NCBI RefSeq assembly: GCF_000015645.1
Contig: NC_008816.1
Coordinates: 1,240,001-1,304,000 of the forward strand
Length of the DNA: 64,000 nucleotides
Source of the DNA: Prochlorococcus marinus str. AS9601
GTDB taxonomy: Bacteria; Cyanobacteriota; Cyanobacteriia; PCC-6307; Cyanobiaceae
Reading direction: 5' to 3'
Below the pieces are notes generated by a model that saw nothing but the letters and a program-made list of their open reading frames with translations, ran no database searches and was not told the origin of the DNA. Position 1 is the stretch's first letter, and every line of letters starts with the position of its first letter. Shown one piece after another: positions 1-9,406 of this stretch. Both the position numbers and the translations under genes were made by a program.

Positions 1-662
1 TAGGTGCCGCTTATCACAAAGTTCCAGTAATAATTATCGGAACTGGTTCTGGGCTATCATATGCAGAATTAGGGGCAACTCATCATTCCTTAGATGATGT
101 CTCAGTTATTAGATCTATTCCTGATATAAGAGTTCTTGCTCCATGCGACAGTAGCGAATTAAAAGCATTTTTACATCAATCTCTTCAAAGTGAATTCCCA
201 ACATATATGAGAATAGGAAAAAAAGGGGAACCAATTCTTACTAAAGAATCTAGCAAGATTGAGATAGGGAAAGCGAATATACTTAAGGATGGGAATGACA
301 TAATTATTCTTGGAATTGGCCCAATTTTAAATGAAGCTTTAGAGGCTGCTAATAACAAAAATATTGATAGAGAAAAGGTATCTGTAGTAAGTATGGGTTC
401 AGTCAAGCCATTAGATACAAATTTTTTAAATCAAATTAACAAAAGAAAATTTAAGAAATGGATAATTCTTGAAGAACACTCAATAATAGGAGGTTTGGGA
501 AGTTCAATAATTGAGTGGAAAATAGATAATAAAATTAAGACTCCTGAGATTAAAAGAATGGCAGCTCCAGATAAATTTATTCATAATCTTGGGAATCAAA
601 AATATATAAGAAAAGAAATTGGACTTGACTCTAATTCAATCTTGCAAGAAATAATATTTTAA
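1..662 (+). CDS. Transketolase C-terminal subunit, 5' truncated by window edge
   Basis: The frame is open from base 3 to the stop at 660-662, so the start lies outside the window. The visible part begins inside the pyrimidine-binding domain (motif THHSLDDVSVIRSIPDIRVL at about residues 27-46 of the visible peptide) and runs through the transketolase C-terminal domain. Split transketolases have separate N- and C-terminal subunits, and the N-terminal partner would be expected just upstream; I infer this because sugar-modifying genes follow at once. An ATG at 207 is internal and is not the start. The stop is 2 nt before the next ATG, so the genes are probably co-transcribed. Such split transketolases in surface-sugar clusters usually make an unusual sugar or a 1-deoxy sugar precursor; the product here cannot be told. 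Confidence 0.85.
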   Translation, partial: GAAYHKVPVIIIGTGSGLSYAELGATHHSLDDVSVIRSIPDIRVLAPCDSSELKAFLHQSLQSEFPTYMRIGKKGEPILTKESSKIEIGKANILKDGNDIIILGIGPILNEALEAANNKNIDREKVSVVSMGSVKPLDTNFLNQINKRKFKKWIILEEHSIIGGLGSSIIEWKIDNKIKTPEIKRMAAPDKFIHNLGNQKYIRKEIGLDSNSILQEIIF

Positions 663-664
663 TA

Positions 665-1261
665 ATGAGAGTAGGATTTGATTTTGATAACACCTTAATA
701 AACTATTATGGAGTTTTTTATGAAATAGCCCTTAGCAAGGGTTTAATCCCGCCATCAATTAGTAAAGATAAAAATAGTGTAAAGGAATATTTGAAAAAAA
801 ATAATAAAGAGGATGCTTTTACCGAAATACAAGGCTTAGTTTATGGTAGAGAAATTTATAAGTCAAAGCCTACAAAACATTTATTAACTGGTTTAAGTGA
901 ATTATTAAAGTTTGCAAAAAATGAAGATCTCTTTATAGTAAGTCATAAAACAAAATATCCTTATATTGGAGAAAGAATAAACCTAAGGGAAGCTGCTGAA
1001 AAGTGGATCGAAGAATTCTTAAAGATTAATAAAAGAAAAATTTTCCCAAAAAATAATATTTTTTTTGAGGCCACAATAGAAGAAAAAATCGCAAGAATTA
1101 ATTCTCTAAAATGTGACTATTACTTTGATGATTTACCTCTTATTATCGAAAAATTGCCTTCGCGAATTAAAGGAATCTTGTATGATCCTTTTAACAAATA
1201 TGAAAATTACAATTTAGATAAAATTTCTAATTGGACATATATTTATGATTGTTTTAAGTAA
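665..1261 (+). CDS. HAD-superfamily hydrolase-like protein
   Basis: This 198-residue protein has the HAD motif I DFDNT at residues 6-10 (Asp6 nucleophile, Asp8 acid/base), a likely motif II serine at Ser93 in IVSHKT, and a motif III-like FDD at 154-156. These fit a phosphatase or phosphotransferase of the HAD fold. The cap between residues 15 and 85 is helical in character. It sits 2 nt after the transketolase subunit and 2 nt before a kinase-like gene, so it belongs to the same operon and may dephosphorylate a sugar-phosphate intermediate. The substrate is unknown; the assignment rests on motifs only. Confidence 0.75.
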   Translation: MRVGFDFDNTLINYYGVFYEIALSKGLIPPSISKDKNSVKEYLKKNNKEDAFTEIQGLVYGREIYKSKPTKHLLTGLSELLKFAKNEDLFIVSHKTKYPYIGERINLREAAEKWIEEFLKINKRKIFPKNNIFFEATIEEKIARINSLKCDYYFDDLPLIIEKLPSRIKGILYDPFNKYENYNLDKISNWTYIYDCFK

Positions 1262-1263
1262 CT

Positions 1264-2235
1264 ATGTCTAATATCGATTTAATTATCAAAAAACATTTAG
1301 AAGATACAGGAGAAAAAATAACCCTTATCAAGGAAATTCATAAATCTTTAAATGGAAGGCTTTATAAAATAAAATATAAAAATAAAATTTCCATTCTTAA
1401 ACTTTATAAATCAGAAGATAAAATTAGATACCATAGAGAAAAAGAAAGTCTTTATATTTTAAATAAAAACCATTTCGAATTCTGTCCTAAATTATTTTAC
1501 TTTAATAATTTTTACAAGTATTTGATTATTGAAGAACTGAAAGCAAATAAACCAATCCCAAATAATAAATTTAAGTTTGATCTAGCAAAATATATAGAAA
1601 ATCAGCAAAATTATATTCTTCCTATTGATAAGAATAAAATGATGAATGCTTCTGAAGCTGGTTTTAGTATATTTGAACATCTAGGAATAGTTAAAAAAAA
1701 AGCAAATTTTATTTTAGAAAAACTAACTTCACAAGCTCAAACAAAAGAAGCTTGTAAATTTATATCACATGAAATTTTCCCATGGCTGAATTCATATGAA
1801 GAACAACTAAGATTAAATGATAATTACTTTAATAAAATTAAAATTTCAGAAATAATTTTTTCTCAATCAGATATAGGAGTACACAATTCATTTATAAATA
1901 ATCAAAAGATTTATACATTTGATTATGAATATGCTGGTTTAGATGATCCCGCAAAAACAATTTGCGACCTATTGATTAATCCTGATCAGATTATTAACAA
2001 AGATGATTTCAATATAGTGTTAGAAAAAATTTCAACTCTTAAAATATTCAAAAATGCAATTGATAGATTTAGGATAATCTTACCTATCTATAGATTAAAA
2101 TGGTTTCTTATAATTTTAAATGGTTATTTAAAAGAAGATAAACAAGGATCTGAAGATAGTTTTAAAATTTTAATGAAAGCGTTTGATTATCTTAAAAACA
2201 GTGAAGAAATTATTCAAATTATTAAAGATTTTTAA
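1264..2235 (+). CDS. Phosphotransferase of the aminoglycoside/choline kinase fold
   Basis: The 323-residue product carries the Brenner-type catalytic motif in variant form, SQSDIGVHN at 200-208, with Asp203 as probable catalytic base and Asn208 as metal ligand. It is followed by the second metal motif FDYEYAG from residue 219 (Asp220). The first motif residue, usually His, is Ser here. An N-terminal lobe with a lysine-rich beta sheet (residues 20-60) resembles the nucleotide-binding lobe. Family members phosphorylate small hydroxyl compounds such as sugars, choline or homoserine. Its place between a HAD-like gene and an epimerase suggests a sugar or nucleotide-sugar precursor kinase; a resistance role is unlikely. 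Confidence 0.7.
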   Translation: MSNIDLIIKKHLEDTGEKITLIKEIHKSLNGRLYKIKYKNKISILKLYKSEDKIRYHREKESLYILNKNHFEFCPKLFYFNNFYKYLIIEELKANKPIPNNKFKFDLAKYIENQQNYILPIDKNKMMNASEAGFSIFEHLGIVKKKANFILEKLTSQAQTKEACKFISHEIFPWLNSYEEQLRLNDNYFNKIKISEIIFSQSDIGVHNSFINNQKIYTFDYEYAGLDDPAKTICDLLINPDQIINKDDFNIVLEKISTLKIFKNAIDRFRIILPIYRLKWFLIILNGYLKEDKQGSEDSFKILMKAFDYLKNSEEIIQIIKDF

Positions 2236-2252
2236 CCTGAAATTATTTTAAA

Positions 2253-3089
2253 ATGAAAGTTTTATTAACAGGATCAAATGGTTTCTTAGGTGGTAATTTA
2301 AAAGATTTTTATATTAAAAAACCATACTTATTACATTTTTATAATAGGCAAAAGTCCTATTATGAAATTCTAAAAGGTAATGAAGAATTTGATTTAATTA
2401 TAAATACGGCTTCTGCAACTCCAAAGAACTGTGATAATAAATTAATCCTAGAGTCAAACATTGTTAATACATCAAAATTATGCAATATAGCTTTGAAATG
2501 CAAAGTAAAGTATTTCATAAATATATCTTCAGTAAGTGTCTATGGGAAACCCAATACAAGTCAGCTTACAGAAGATAGTCCATTGGATGCAAAAGATAAT
2601 TATGGATATTCAAAATTATTATCAGAAGAAATTATCGATAGTAATCTCAAAGCATTTATGAGAGTTTATCATTTTAGAGCTCCAGGAATAATTGGGAAGG
2701 GATCATTCCAAGCTTCAGGAAATTTTATTTCAACATTAATTCATAAATTAAAAAAAAATATTCCCATAGAAATACATTCACCTAAATCAAAGTTTAATAA
2801 CATTACATCTGATTATTCAATTTACAGGTGTATAAATCATGTCCTACAAAATAATATAGAATCTGGGGCTTTTTTAATCGCATCAAATCAATCTTTGCTT
2901 CTAGAAGAATTAGTAGATTTTGTCAAACAAAAAACAAAATCTTTATCTTCTATCAAGTGGATTGAAGAACCTTTAAATCATCAACCTTTTATTATAGATA
3001 ATGCAAAATGTAATAAATTTAAATTCCCAATACGAAAAACACGTGAAGAATTAGAATATTACATAAAAGAGATAAGAGATTATGAATAA
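2253..3089 (+). CDS. NAD-dependent epimerase/dehydratase (extended SDR)
   Basis: A Rossmann dinucleotide motif TGSNGFLG is at residues 6-13, the serine-containing strand ISSVSVYG at 91-98 and the catalytic YxxxK pair is Tyr117/Lys121. At 278 residues it is of usual size for the extended short-chain dehydrogenase family that acts on nucleotide sugars. It overlaps the next gene by 8 nt, so the two are translationally coupled. I infer a role in converting a nucleotide sugar for a surface glycan. The exact reaction (4-epimerisation, dehydration or reduction) cannot be read from the sequence. Confidence 0.8.
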   Translation: MKVLLTGSNGFLGGNLKDFYIKKPYLLHFYNRQKSYYEILKGNEEFDLIINTASATPKNCDNKLILESNIVNTSKLCNIALKCKVKYFINISSVSVYGKPNTSQLTEDSPLDAKDNYGYSKLLSEEIIDSNLKAFMRVYHFRAPGIIGKGSFQASGNFISTLIHKLKKNIPIEIHSPKSKFNNITSDYSIYRCINHVLQNNIESGAFLIASNQSLLLEELVDFVKQKTKSLSSIKWIEEPLNHQPFIIDNAKCNKFKFPIRKTREELEYYIKEIRDYE

Positions 3090-4266
3090 AAAAGCATTAA
3101 TTATAGGTGGCGGGTTTGCAGGCTGCTCAGCTGCTCATCAACTAGAACTAATAGGGAACTGGGATGTCACTTTAATAGAAAAAGCAAATTATCTTGGGGC
3201 AGGTAATAAGACCAGATGGTATGGAGGTCATCCTTATACATTTGGCCCACGTCATTTTTTAACGCCTTATCAAGAAGTTTTTGATTATATAGATAAAATT
3301 ATTCCAATTAGAAAATGTCCTGAACATGAATTCTTAACATATGTTGAGAGAGATAACGCTTTCTATGCATATCCAATAAATATGCAAGATGTAAGAGAAA
3401 TGCCCGATTACGAAATAATCGACTCAGAACTTAAATCAATCAAAGAATCGCAATATAAAGGGGTAAAATTTGCAAGAAATCTTGAAGAATATTGGATCGC
3501 AAGTGTAGGTCAAACTTTATATTCAAAAATGATTGATAAATATAATAAGAAAATGTGGTTAGTTGAAGATAACAAATCAATTGATACCTTCAATTGGTCT
3601 CCCAAAGGAGTTGCTTTAAAAGATGGCCCAAGAGCAGCATGGGACTCAGCAATTTCTGGATATCCCTATGCTAAAGATGGATATGATAAATACTTCCCTT
3701 TTGCTACAAAAAATACAAAAGTTCTTTTAAATACAACTTGTCAAATCGTAGATATAAATAAGAAGAAAGTACTTATAGAAGGTGAAGAATATTATTTTGA
3801 CCTTATCATTTCTAGTATTGCACCAGATATATTTTTAAATGAAATTTTTGGACCTTTAAAATACATTGGCAGAGAGCTAAAACTTATGGTTTTCCCTTCA
3901 GAATATATTTTTCCCGAGAATGTATATTTCCTTTACTACGCAAATGCTGAGCCTTTCACTAGACTTGTTGAATACAAAAAATTTACTCACCATAAATCAA
4001 ACACAACCTTGGTTGGGATGGAAATACCAGCATTAAATGGAGGATATGAATATCCTGTACCATTTAAAGAAGAACAAAAAAAAGCAATGAAATATTATGA
4101 AGCAATGCCTGAAGGGGTTTATTCAATCGGCAGAGCTGGATCATATCTATATGGAATTGATATTGATGATTGCATTCGACAAACAATGATTATTTCTGAA
4201 GAATTAAAAGAGGGAGGGCAAGATAATACCGTGCCTGGGAAAGAATATCAATTCCCAGAATTATAA
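3082..4266 (+). CDS. UDP-galactopyranose mutase-like flavoprotein
   Basis: This 394-residue protein begins with an FAD-binding motif IGGGFAG at 8-14 and continues with the acidic end of the second strand (LIEK). In the C-terminal third the segment TRLVEYKKFTHH resembles the conserved region of UDP-galactopyranose mutases, which interconvert pyranose and furanose forms of UDP-hexoses on reduced FAD. It closes the visible sugar operon and overlaps the epimerase by 8 nt. Divergence from classic Glf proteins leaves the substrate open; a related FAD-dependent amine oxidase fold is the main alternative. Its 3' end overlaps the convergent gene by 6 nt. Confidence 0.75.
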   Translation: MNKKALIIGGGFAGCSAAHQLELIGNWDVTLIEKANYLGAGNKTRWYGGHPYTFGPRHFLTPYQEVFDYIDKIIPIRKCPEHEFLTYVERDNAFYAYPINMQDVREMPDYEIIDSELKSIKESQYKGVKFARNLEEYWIASVGQTLYSKMIDKYNKKMWLVEDNKSIDTFNWSPKGVALKDGPRAAWDSAISGYPYAKDGYDKYFPFATKNTKVLLNTTCQIVDINKKKVLIEGEEYYFDLIISSIAPDIFLNEIFGPLKYIGRELKLMVFPSEYIFPENVYFLYYANAEPFTRLVEYKKFTHHKSNTTLVGMEIPALNGGYEYPVPFKEEQKKAMKYYEAMPEGVYSIGRAGSYLYGIDIDDCIRQTMIISEELKEGGQDNTVPGKEYQFPEL

Positions 4267-5625
4267 ATCAATTTTTATATTTGATTTTAAAAATACAGCT
4301 TCCGAATTAAATGTCCATCTATAACTTTGAAAGAAATTATAATCCTTTATTGATTTTGCCGAATATTTTTTCAATATTTGATTACGATTAACAGAGGGAT
4401 CCTGCAACTCTAGAAATAATTTCAACGCTATTAAAAGATCTTCTGAACTATTAGATACAAGTTTTATTTCCTTTTTTTTAAAAAGAGATGAAAATCTAGA
4501 AGGTATATCTAATCCTAAATTTACAAATTCCTGAAAGGAAATTTGATCCCCAGAAGATGAAAAATACTTCTTCCAAATAACCACATCATTTGCTTTTAGA
4601 GGCATCCAAAATGGAATGTGAGAATTAGTAAATAAAACAGGAATATTTCTCATTAAGGGAATAACACTTGCACCCGTCGAGCTGCCAATAAAATATTTAC
4701 AAGATATTAGAGACAATAAATTTTCAAATTGACCAACCTTATCTCGTGAATCAAAAATTCTATAAGTTATAGATAAGGCATCTAGCTTTTTAAGAAGTTC
4801 ACTTCCAGGTGAATGGGTAAATGCGATGGAATAGTCTCTTTGAAATAGATAAACACACACATCAAAGTAATCCACTCCACTAACATTTCTAAGGGACTTC
4901 CTTTCTTCTTTATAAAATGATGAATTCCTTAAATTAAGGGTTACTAAGCCATTTTTTTTTATCTTACTTTTAAAGTTTAACCTAGCTTTATCAAGCTCAA
5001 TATCTTCTAATTTTTTTTCTATGTCAAATGAGATAGAGTTTGAAATCTCTTTAGAAAATTCAGAAAAATGATTCTCTTTAAAAAATTCAAATTCTTTTGT
5101 ATCTATTGAGCAAAATTCGAACCAAGATAAAGAAGAGTAAAAAAATCTCAAACAAAAATCTTTAACAAAAACAAATTTTTGAAAAGTTTCTTCTGATAGA
5201 TAATCAAAAATATGTTGATTTTGGTATTGAAAAATTCTTGGCAAACATACTACAAAATTGAAATTACAAAATTTATTTTTTTTTTGAGCTGCAATTGATG
5301 CTAGCCATAATAAAGAACCAATTTGAGATAAATCAATTTTTACGATTTTTAATGGAAAAAATGGACTAATACTCAAATATATTAATAATGAGATTGGAGA
5401 AAAAATTAAGGTTGCTGAGTACCAAAATATCGGTATGAGATTGCCTAATTTTCTTGTCTTAAGAAATCCAACAAAATATTTTTTTCTAAGTCTATCAATA
5501 GAACTTTCTTCAACGAATTCGTGGGGTGGTACTAATTGATAATCAACCTTACTCCAAAATTTTCTAATGTTTTTAAAAACAAAAATTTTTAAATTTCGAA
5601 AATTAGGAAAACTTTTACCAATCAA
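4261..5625 (-). CDS. Glycosyltransferase, TIGR04372-like
   Basis: The 454-residue product resembles TIGR04372 proteins, which are putative glycosyltransferases: an early hydrophobic segment (about residues 67-90), the IGSLLWLASIAA region that matches the nucleotide-sugar fold, and a C-terminal donor-site-like stretch with FIGSSTGAS and PVLFTNSH. The frame opens with a TTG at 5625; no ATG lies nearby upstream in frame before a stop, and the first residues are basic. It is convergent with the UGM-like gene and probably marks the edge of the surface-polysaccharide region before lexA. The family call is from recall of motif layout, not from a search. Confidence 0.6.
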   Translation of the reverse strand: MIGKSFPNFRNLKIFVFKNIRKFWSKVDYQLVPPHEFVEESSIDRLRKKYFVGFLKTRKLGNLIPIFWYSATLIFSPISLLIYLSISPFFPLKIVKIDLSQIGSLLWLASIAAQKKNKFCNFNFVVCLPRIFQYQNQHIFDYLSEETFQKFVFVKDFCLRFFYSSLSWFEFCSIDTKEFEFFKENHFSEFSKEISNSISFDIEKKLEDIELDKARLNFKSKIKKNGLVTLNLRNSSFYKEERKSLRNVSGVDYFDVCVYLFQRDYSIAFTHSPGSELLKKLDALSITYRIFDSRDKVGQFENLLSLISCKYFIGSSTGASVIPLMRNIPVLFTNSHIPFWMPLKANDVVIWKKYFSSSGDQISFQEFVNLGLDIPSRFSSLFKKKEIKLVSNSSEDLLIALKLFLELQDPSVNRNQILKKYSAKSIKDYNFFQSYRWTFNSEAVFLKSNIKIDL

Positions 5626-5799
5626 AATAAATAAAGCTTTGAGATAAAATCAAAATAGAAATTGAATATTATCTAATTAAAATTTTTACAATAAAATATT
5701 CTATTACTTCCTAAGTAATATATCAAAAAGGTTAAAAGTCTTATTATTATTTCAGTTCGCATCTGATTTTTTTATCTTAAGAATATTAAAAATTACGAA

Positions 5800-6417
5800 T
5801 TATATTTTTCTCCAAACAGCAAGTAATTTTCCTTGAAAAATAACTTCATCTAAATTCAACTCAATTGGTTCATATGCTGGATTTGCTGCCTCAAGAAATA
5901 TTTTTCCTCCTCTCTTAACAAAATATTTTAAAGTTGTTCCTAAACCTGGAACCAATGCACTAACAATCATTCCGTTTCTAAGAGAGTATGAATCTTTAAT
6001 TGGCTCCATCAAAACCATATCTCCATCTGCAATACATGCATCTATCATAGAATCACCATTAACTGTAAGAGCAAAAACATTTTTCTTTTTTAAAACATCA
6101 GAAATATCTAAATTCTCTTGAACATCAGAATAAGTTTCAATTAAACCTCCAGCTGCGACTGAACCCATAATTGGTACACCTTCTATAATTTCATCAACAA
6201 TTTGCATTGTTCTTGCTTTACCTTCTTGCCAAGAGATGTAGCCCTTTTCTTGCAAATGTTTTAAACGACTTTGAATTGGAGCAGGAGATTTTAATCCCAT
6301 AGCTTGCATCATTTGTCTGATGGATGGACTATGTTGAAAGTTTTTCATATATTCCTTTATCCATTCATAAAGCTCATCCTGAGCTTGGGTCAGCTGGTCG
6401 CCTGAAGAAGCATCCAT
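5800..6417 (-). CDS. lexA: LexA repressor, SOS regulator
   Basis: LexA binds operators in front of DNA-damage genes and cleaves itself when RecA is activated. The 205-residue protein has the winged helix-turn-helix at about residues 10-70, the scissile Ala89-Gly90 bond in GSVAAGG, the catalytic Ser123 in GDSMIDA and Lys164 in TTLKYF. The full catalytic set is present, unlike some cyanobacterial LexA proteins that have lost it. The ATG at 6417 directly follows a LexA-box-like palindrome (see 6418-6447), which suggests autoregulation. It lies 57 nt downstream of argF on the same strand. Confidence 0.95.
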   Translation of the reverse strand: MDASSGDQLTQAQDELYEWIKEYMKNFQHSPSIRQMMQAMGLKSPAPIQSRLKHLQEKGYISWQEGKARTMQIVDEIIEGVPIMGSVAAGGLIETYSDVQENLDISDVLKKKNVFALTVNGDSMIDACIADGDMVLMEPIKDSYSLRNGMIVSALVPGLGTTLKYFVKRGGKIFLEAANPAYEPIELNLDEVIFQGKLLAVWRKI

Positions 6418-6447
6418 AAAACATATGTACTCTAATACATTTGTACC
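6418..6447 (-). promoter_or_regulatory. Two LexA-box-like operators in front of lexA
   Basis: Read on the minus strand, the leader holds GGTACAAATGTATT (6434-6447) and AGTACATATGTTTT (6418-6431). Each matches the cyanobacterial LexA consensus RGTAC-N3-DGTWCB at all but one defined position (T for the C of GTWC). The second one abuts the ATG. Two half-strength sites so close to the start suggest that LexA represses its own synthesis. Binding is inferred. Confidence 0.6.
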
Positions 6448-6474
6448 TTTTTTTTAATTAGTTCGCAAGTATTT

Positions 6475-7401
6475 CTATTGGAGAATGCAAGATAAAAGAG
6501 CTTGTTGAGCATGTAATCTATTTTCCGCTTGATCAAAAATTCTACTTTTGTGACTTTCAAATATTTCATCAGTTATCTCTTTGGATCTATAGGCAGGAAG
6601 GCAATGAAGAATAATTGCATCTTTATCGGCCTTACTAACTAAATCTCTGTCAATAGTAAAACCATTAAAAACTTTTTCTTTCTCATCTTTTTGATTTTCT
6701 TCACCCATAGATGACCAAACATCTGTATAAAGAACATTTGCTCCTAAAACAGCGGTGTTGGGTTCATTAGTGATTTTCAACAAATTCTTATTTTCATATA
6801 TTTCATATGCTTTATCAATTAACAACGAGTTAGGTTCATAACCTTTAGGGCATGCAATCCTAACTTCTACTCCTAATAACGCGCCACATAAAATAAGAGA
6901 ATTTGCGACGTTATTACCGTCTCCAATAAATGTCAAAACTACATCGTTAAAATCAAGAAATTCCTCTTTAATTGTCATAAAATCAGCTAGTGCCTGACAT
7001 GGATGTTCTAAATCAGTAAGAGCATTAATAATTGGTTTAGAGGACCATTTTGCGTACTCTTCCAAATCAGTTTGTTTAAACGTTCTTATCGCAAGAACAT
7101 CGCAGTATCTACTTAGCACTCTTGCTGTATCTCTGATTGGCTCTCCCCTCCCAATTTGTGAAGTAGTAGGATTTAGGTCAACTGTGGTGCCACCAAGTCT
7201 TGACATTGCCACTTGGAAGCTAACTCTGGTGCGAGTTGATGACTTATCAAAAATTAACCCTAAAACTTTTTCTTGGAGTTTTATACTTAGATCTTTATTT
7301 TTAAAATTTTTGGCTAACTCTAAAATATGAAGAAATTCTTCAAGTGAAGTATCCAAGCTTGATAAGAAATTTTTACTTGCAAGCTTGATCGGATTTAACA
7401 T
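6475..7401 (-). CDS. argF: Ornithine carbamoyltransferase
   Basis: This enzyme joins carbamoyl phosphate and ornithine to give citrulline in arginine synthesis, in the cytosol. The 308-residue length is typical. The carbamoyl-phosphate motif SSTRTR spans residues 54-59, HPCQALADF starts at His133, and the C-terminal ornithine-side motif HCLPAYR is near residue 267. The ATG at 7401 is used. It lies 28 nt downstream of ftsH and upstream of lexA, all on the minus strand, though nothing shows they share a transcript. argD of the same pathway is at 42.6 kb. Confidence 0.97.
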   Translation of the reverse strand: MLNPIKLASKNFLSSLDTSLEEFLHILELAKNFKNKDLSIKLQEKVLGLIFDKSSTRTRVSFQVAMSRLGGTTVDLNPTTSQIGRGEPIRDTARVLSRYCDVLAIRTFKQTDLEEYAKWSSKPIINALTDLEHPCQALADFMTIKEEFLDFNDVVLTFIGDGNNVANSLILCGALLGVEVRIACPKGYEPNSLLIDKAYEIYENKNLLKITNEPNTAVLGANVLYTDVWSSMGEENQKDEKEKVFNGFTIDRDLVSKADKDAIILHCLPAYRSKEITDEIFESHKSRIFDQAENRLHAQQALLSCILQ

Positions 7402-7429
7402 CTAACTTTATACTAAAACCCAAATTCTA

Positions 7430-9292
7430 CTATGCTGGCATCTTACTCTCTGCCAAGAGGGTTTTAAGATCCTCACCCTCTATAACTTCTTCTTGGAGAA
7501 TTTTTTGAGAAATCGATTCAAGAAGAGGTAAATTATTCCTCAAAATATTAAGTGCTGTTTCGTGTGCATCATCAACTAAATCTCTAACCTCTTTATCTAT
7601 TGCTTGAGCAGTAGCATCACTAACAGATCTTCTTGGGTTGTTTCCATTTCCTAAAAACTGACCTCCACCTTGTTTGTCATAAGCAAGGGGACCAAGAATA
7701 TCACTCATTCCGAATGTACCGACCATTTGTTCTGCTATATCAGTTGCTCTTTGAAGATCATTTGAAGCTCCAGTTGTTATTTTTCCAAATACGACTTCCT
7801 CAGCAGACCTACCGCCAAGAAGTGTGGCTATTTGACCTTTTAATTCTTCTTTAGAATTTAAAAATCTTTCTTCTGTAGGAAGTTGAAGAGTGTAACCCAA
7901 GGCACTCATTCCTCTAGGAACGATTGAGATTTTTGCAACTTTTGAACCTCCAGGCATAAGATGGCCAACTATTGCATGACCAACTTCATGGTAGGCAACG
8001 ACTTTCTTTTCATCATCTTGCAAAACACGACTCTTCTTTTCCAAACCAGCAACAACTCTCTCAATAGCCTCACTTAAATCTTGTTGCTCTACACTTTTTC
8101 TTTTGGCTCTGGCTGCAAGTAAAGCAGCTTCATTAACCATGTTTGCTAAATCGGCACCTGCAAAACCGCTTGTTGCTTGTGCTATGGAATCTAAATCTAT
8201 AGAGTCTGCTAATTTAACTTTTTTTGTGTAAATTTCTAGAATTGTTTTTCTTCCTGACAAATCAGGTCTATCGACTAAAACTTGCCTATCGAATCTTCCA
8301 GGCCTTAATAACGCGGCATCTAGGACTTCCGGTTGGTTAGTAGCAGCAAGAACTATAACAGGCTTATCAGCTGAAGCGAAACCATCCATTTCAGTTAGCA
8401 ACTGATTTAGAGTTTGTTCTCTTTCGTCATTTCCGCCAACTACTCCCATAGACCCAGAACGACTTTTACCTATAGCATCTAATTCATCAATAAAAATAAT
8501 GCAAGGAGCTTTTTTCTTTGCTTGTTCAAACAAATCCCTAACTCTTGCCGCACCTGCACCTACAAAAAGCTCAACAAATTCAGAACCTGAAATAATGAAG
8601 AAAGGGACTTCTGCCTCACCAGCTACAGCCTTTGAGAGAAGAGTTTTTCCTGTTCCTGGAGGTCCTACAAGGAGTACACCCTTAGGTATTCGCGCTCCAA
8701 TATCAGTATATCTTTCAGGTTTTTTTAAAAAATCAACTATTTCTGTTAATTCATCCTTAGCTTCATCAACTCCAGCTACATCTGCAAATGTTACTTTTGA
8801 TTCATCATCTGGCACATAAACTTTAGCTTTACTTTTAGTAAAACTTAGAGCTCCTTGAGCTCCACCACCACCCATACTTCTTCTAGCAAAGAATTGTAAG
8901 ACAAGGATAAAAATCAAAGGAGGAACAACCCAACTTAAAATTGTTGAGAAGAAATTAGGTTTTTTAGGAGGCGCAGCAGCGAATTCAACCCCTTTACTCT
9001 CTAATCTTTGTGGAAGGTCCATATCAAATATTGGAGTAGTAGCCAATACTGAAGGAGCTCCTTCTTCAGCTCCATTTAATTCATATCTAATTTGTTCTTG
9101 TGTGATGTAAGCACGCTTAACTTCCCCATCATTAACCTGATCAATAAATAAAGAATAAGGAACCCTAGGAATTTGCATATTTTGACTAGGGAAGAGGCTA
9201 CTAAATAGGAGTAATGCTCCAACCCCTATCAAAATGATATTTACAATTCCAAATCTTCTATTAGGTTGATTATCGTCTTGTCTTATTGGCAT
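7430..9292 (-). CDS. ftsH: FtsH ATP-dependent membrane zinc protease
   Basis: FtsH degrades membrane and damaged proteins; in cyanobacteria its hexamers take part in photosystem II repair and stress responses. Two membrane spans (about residues 15-33 and 115-137) flank the lumenal domain. They are followed by the AAA domain with GPPGTGKT and [11 protein letters not shown], then the zinc-protease motif HEVGH. A TTG at 9304 could extend the frame by four residues. I chose the ATG at 9292 because a TATAAT box at 9315-9320 would start the RNA near 9308, leaving almost no leader before the TTG. Length 620 residues is normal. Confidence 0.96.
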   Translation of the reverse strand: MPIRQDDNQPNRRFGIVNIILIGVGALLLFSSLFPSQNMQIPRVPYSLFIDQVNDGEVKRAYITQEQIRYELNGAEEGAPSVLATTPIFDMDLPQRLESKGVEFAAAPPKKPNFFSTILSWVVPPLIFILVLQFFARRSMGGGGAQGALSFTKSKAKVYVPDDESKVTFADVAGVDEAKDELTEIVDFLKKPERYTDIGARIPKGVLLVGPPGTGKTLLSKAVAGEAEVPFFIISGSEFVELFVGAGAARVRDLFEQAKKKAPCIIFIDELDAIGKSRSGSMGVVGGNDEREQTLNQLLTEMDGFASADKPVIVLAATNQPEVLDAALLRPGRFDRQVLVDRPDLSGRKTILEIYTKKVKLADSIDLDSIAQATSGFAGADLANMVNEAALLAARAKRKSVEQQDLSEAIERVVAGLEKKSRVLQDDEKKVVAYHEVGHAIVGHLMPGGSKVAKISIVPRGMSALGYTLQLPTEERFLNSKEELKGQIATLLGGRSAEEVVFGKITTGASNDLQRATDIAEQMVGTFGMSDILGPLAYDKQGGGQFLGNGNNPRRSVSDATAQAIDKEVRDLVDDAHETALNILRNNLPLLESISQKILQEEVIEGEDLKTLLAESKMPA

Positions 9293-9314
9293 AATTGTGG
9301 TCAAATTTGAACTT

Positions 9315-9320
9315 ATTATA
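9315..9320 (-). promoter_or_regulatory. Probable -10 box of ftsH
   Basis: On the minus strand this reads TATAAT, a perfect -10 hexamer, 23 nt before the ATG at 9292. No good -35 is visible, which is common in Prochlorococcus promoters. A short inverted repeat (ACGAA at 9327-9331, TTCGT at 9337-9341) lies just upstream. Confidence 0.55.
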
Positions 9321-9406
9321 AACTAAACGAAGGGGTTTCGTATCTGTATTGTTTTTTTTGGGTGAGAACCGTACGGTACTTTAACCCATATAAAATTTCT
9401 TAAAAA

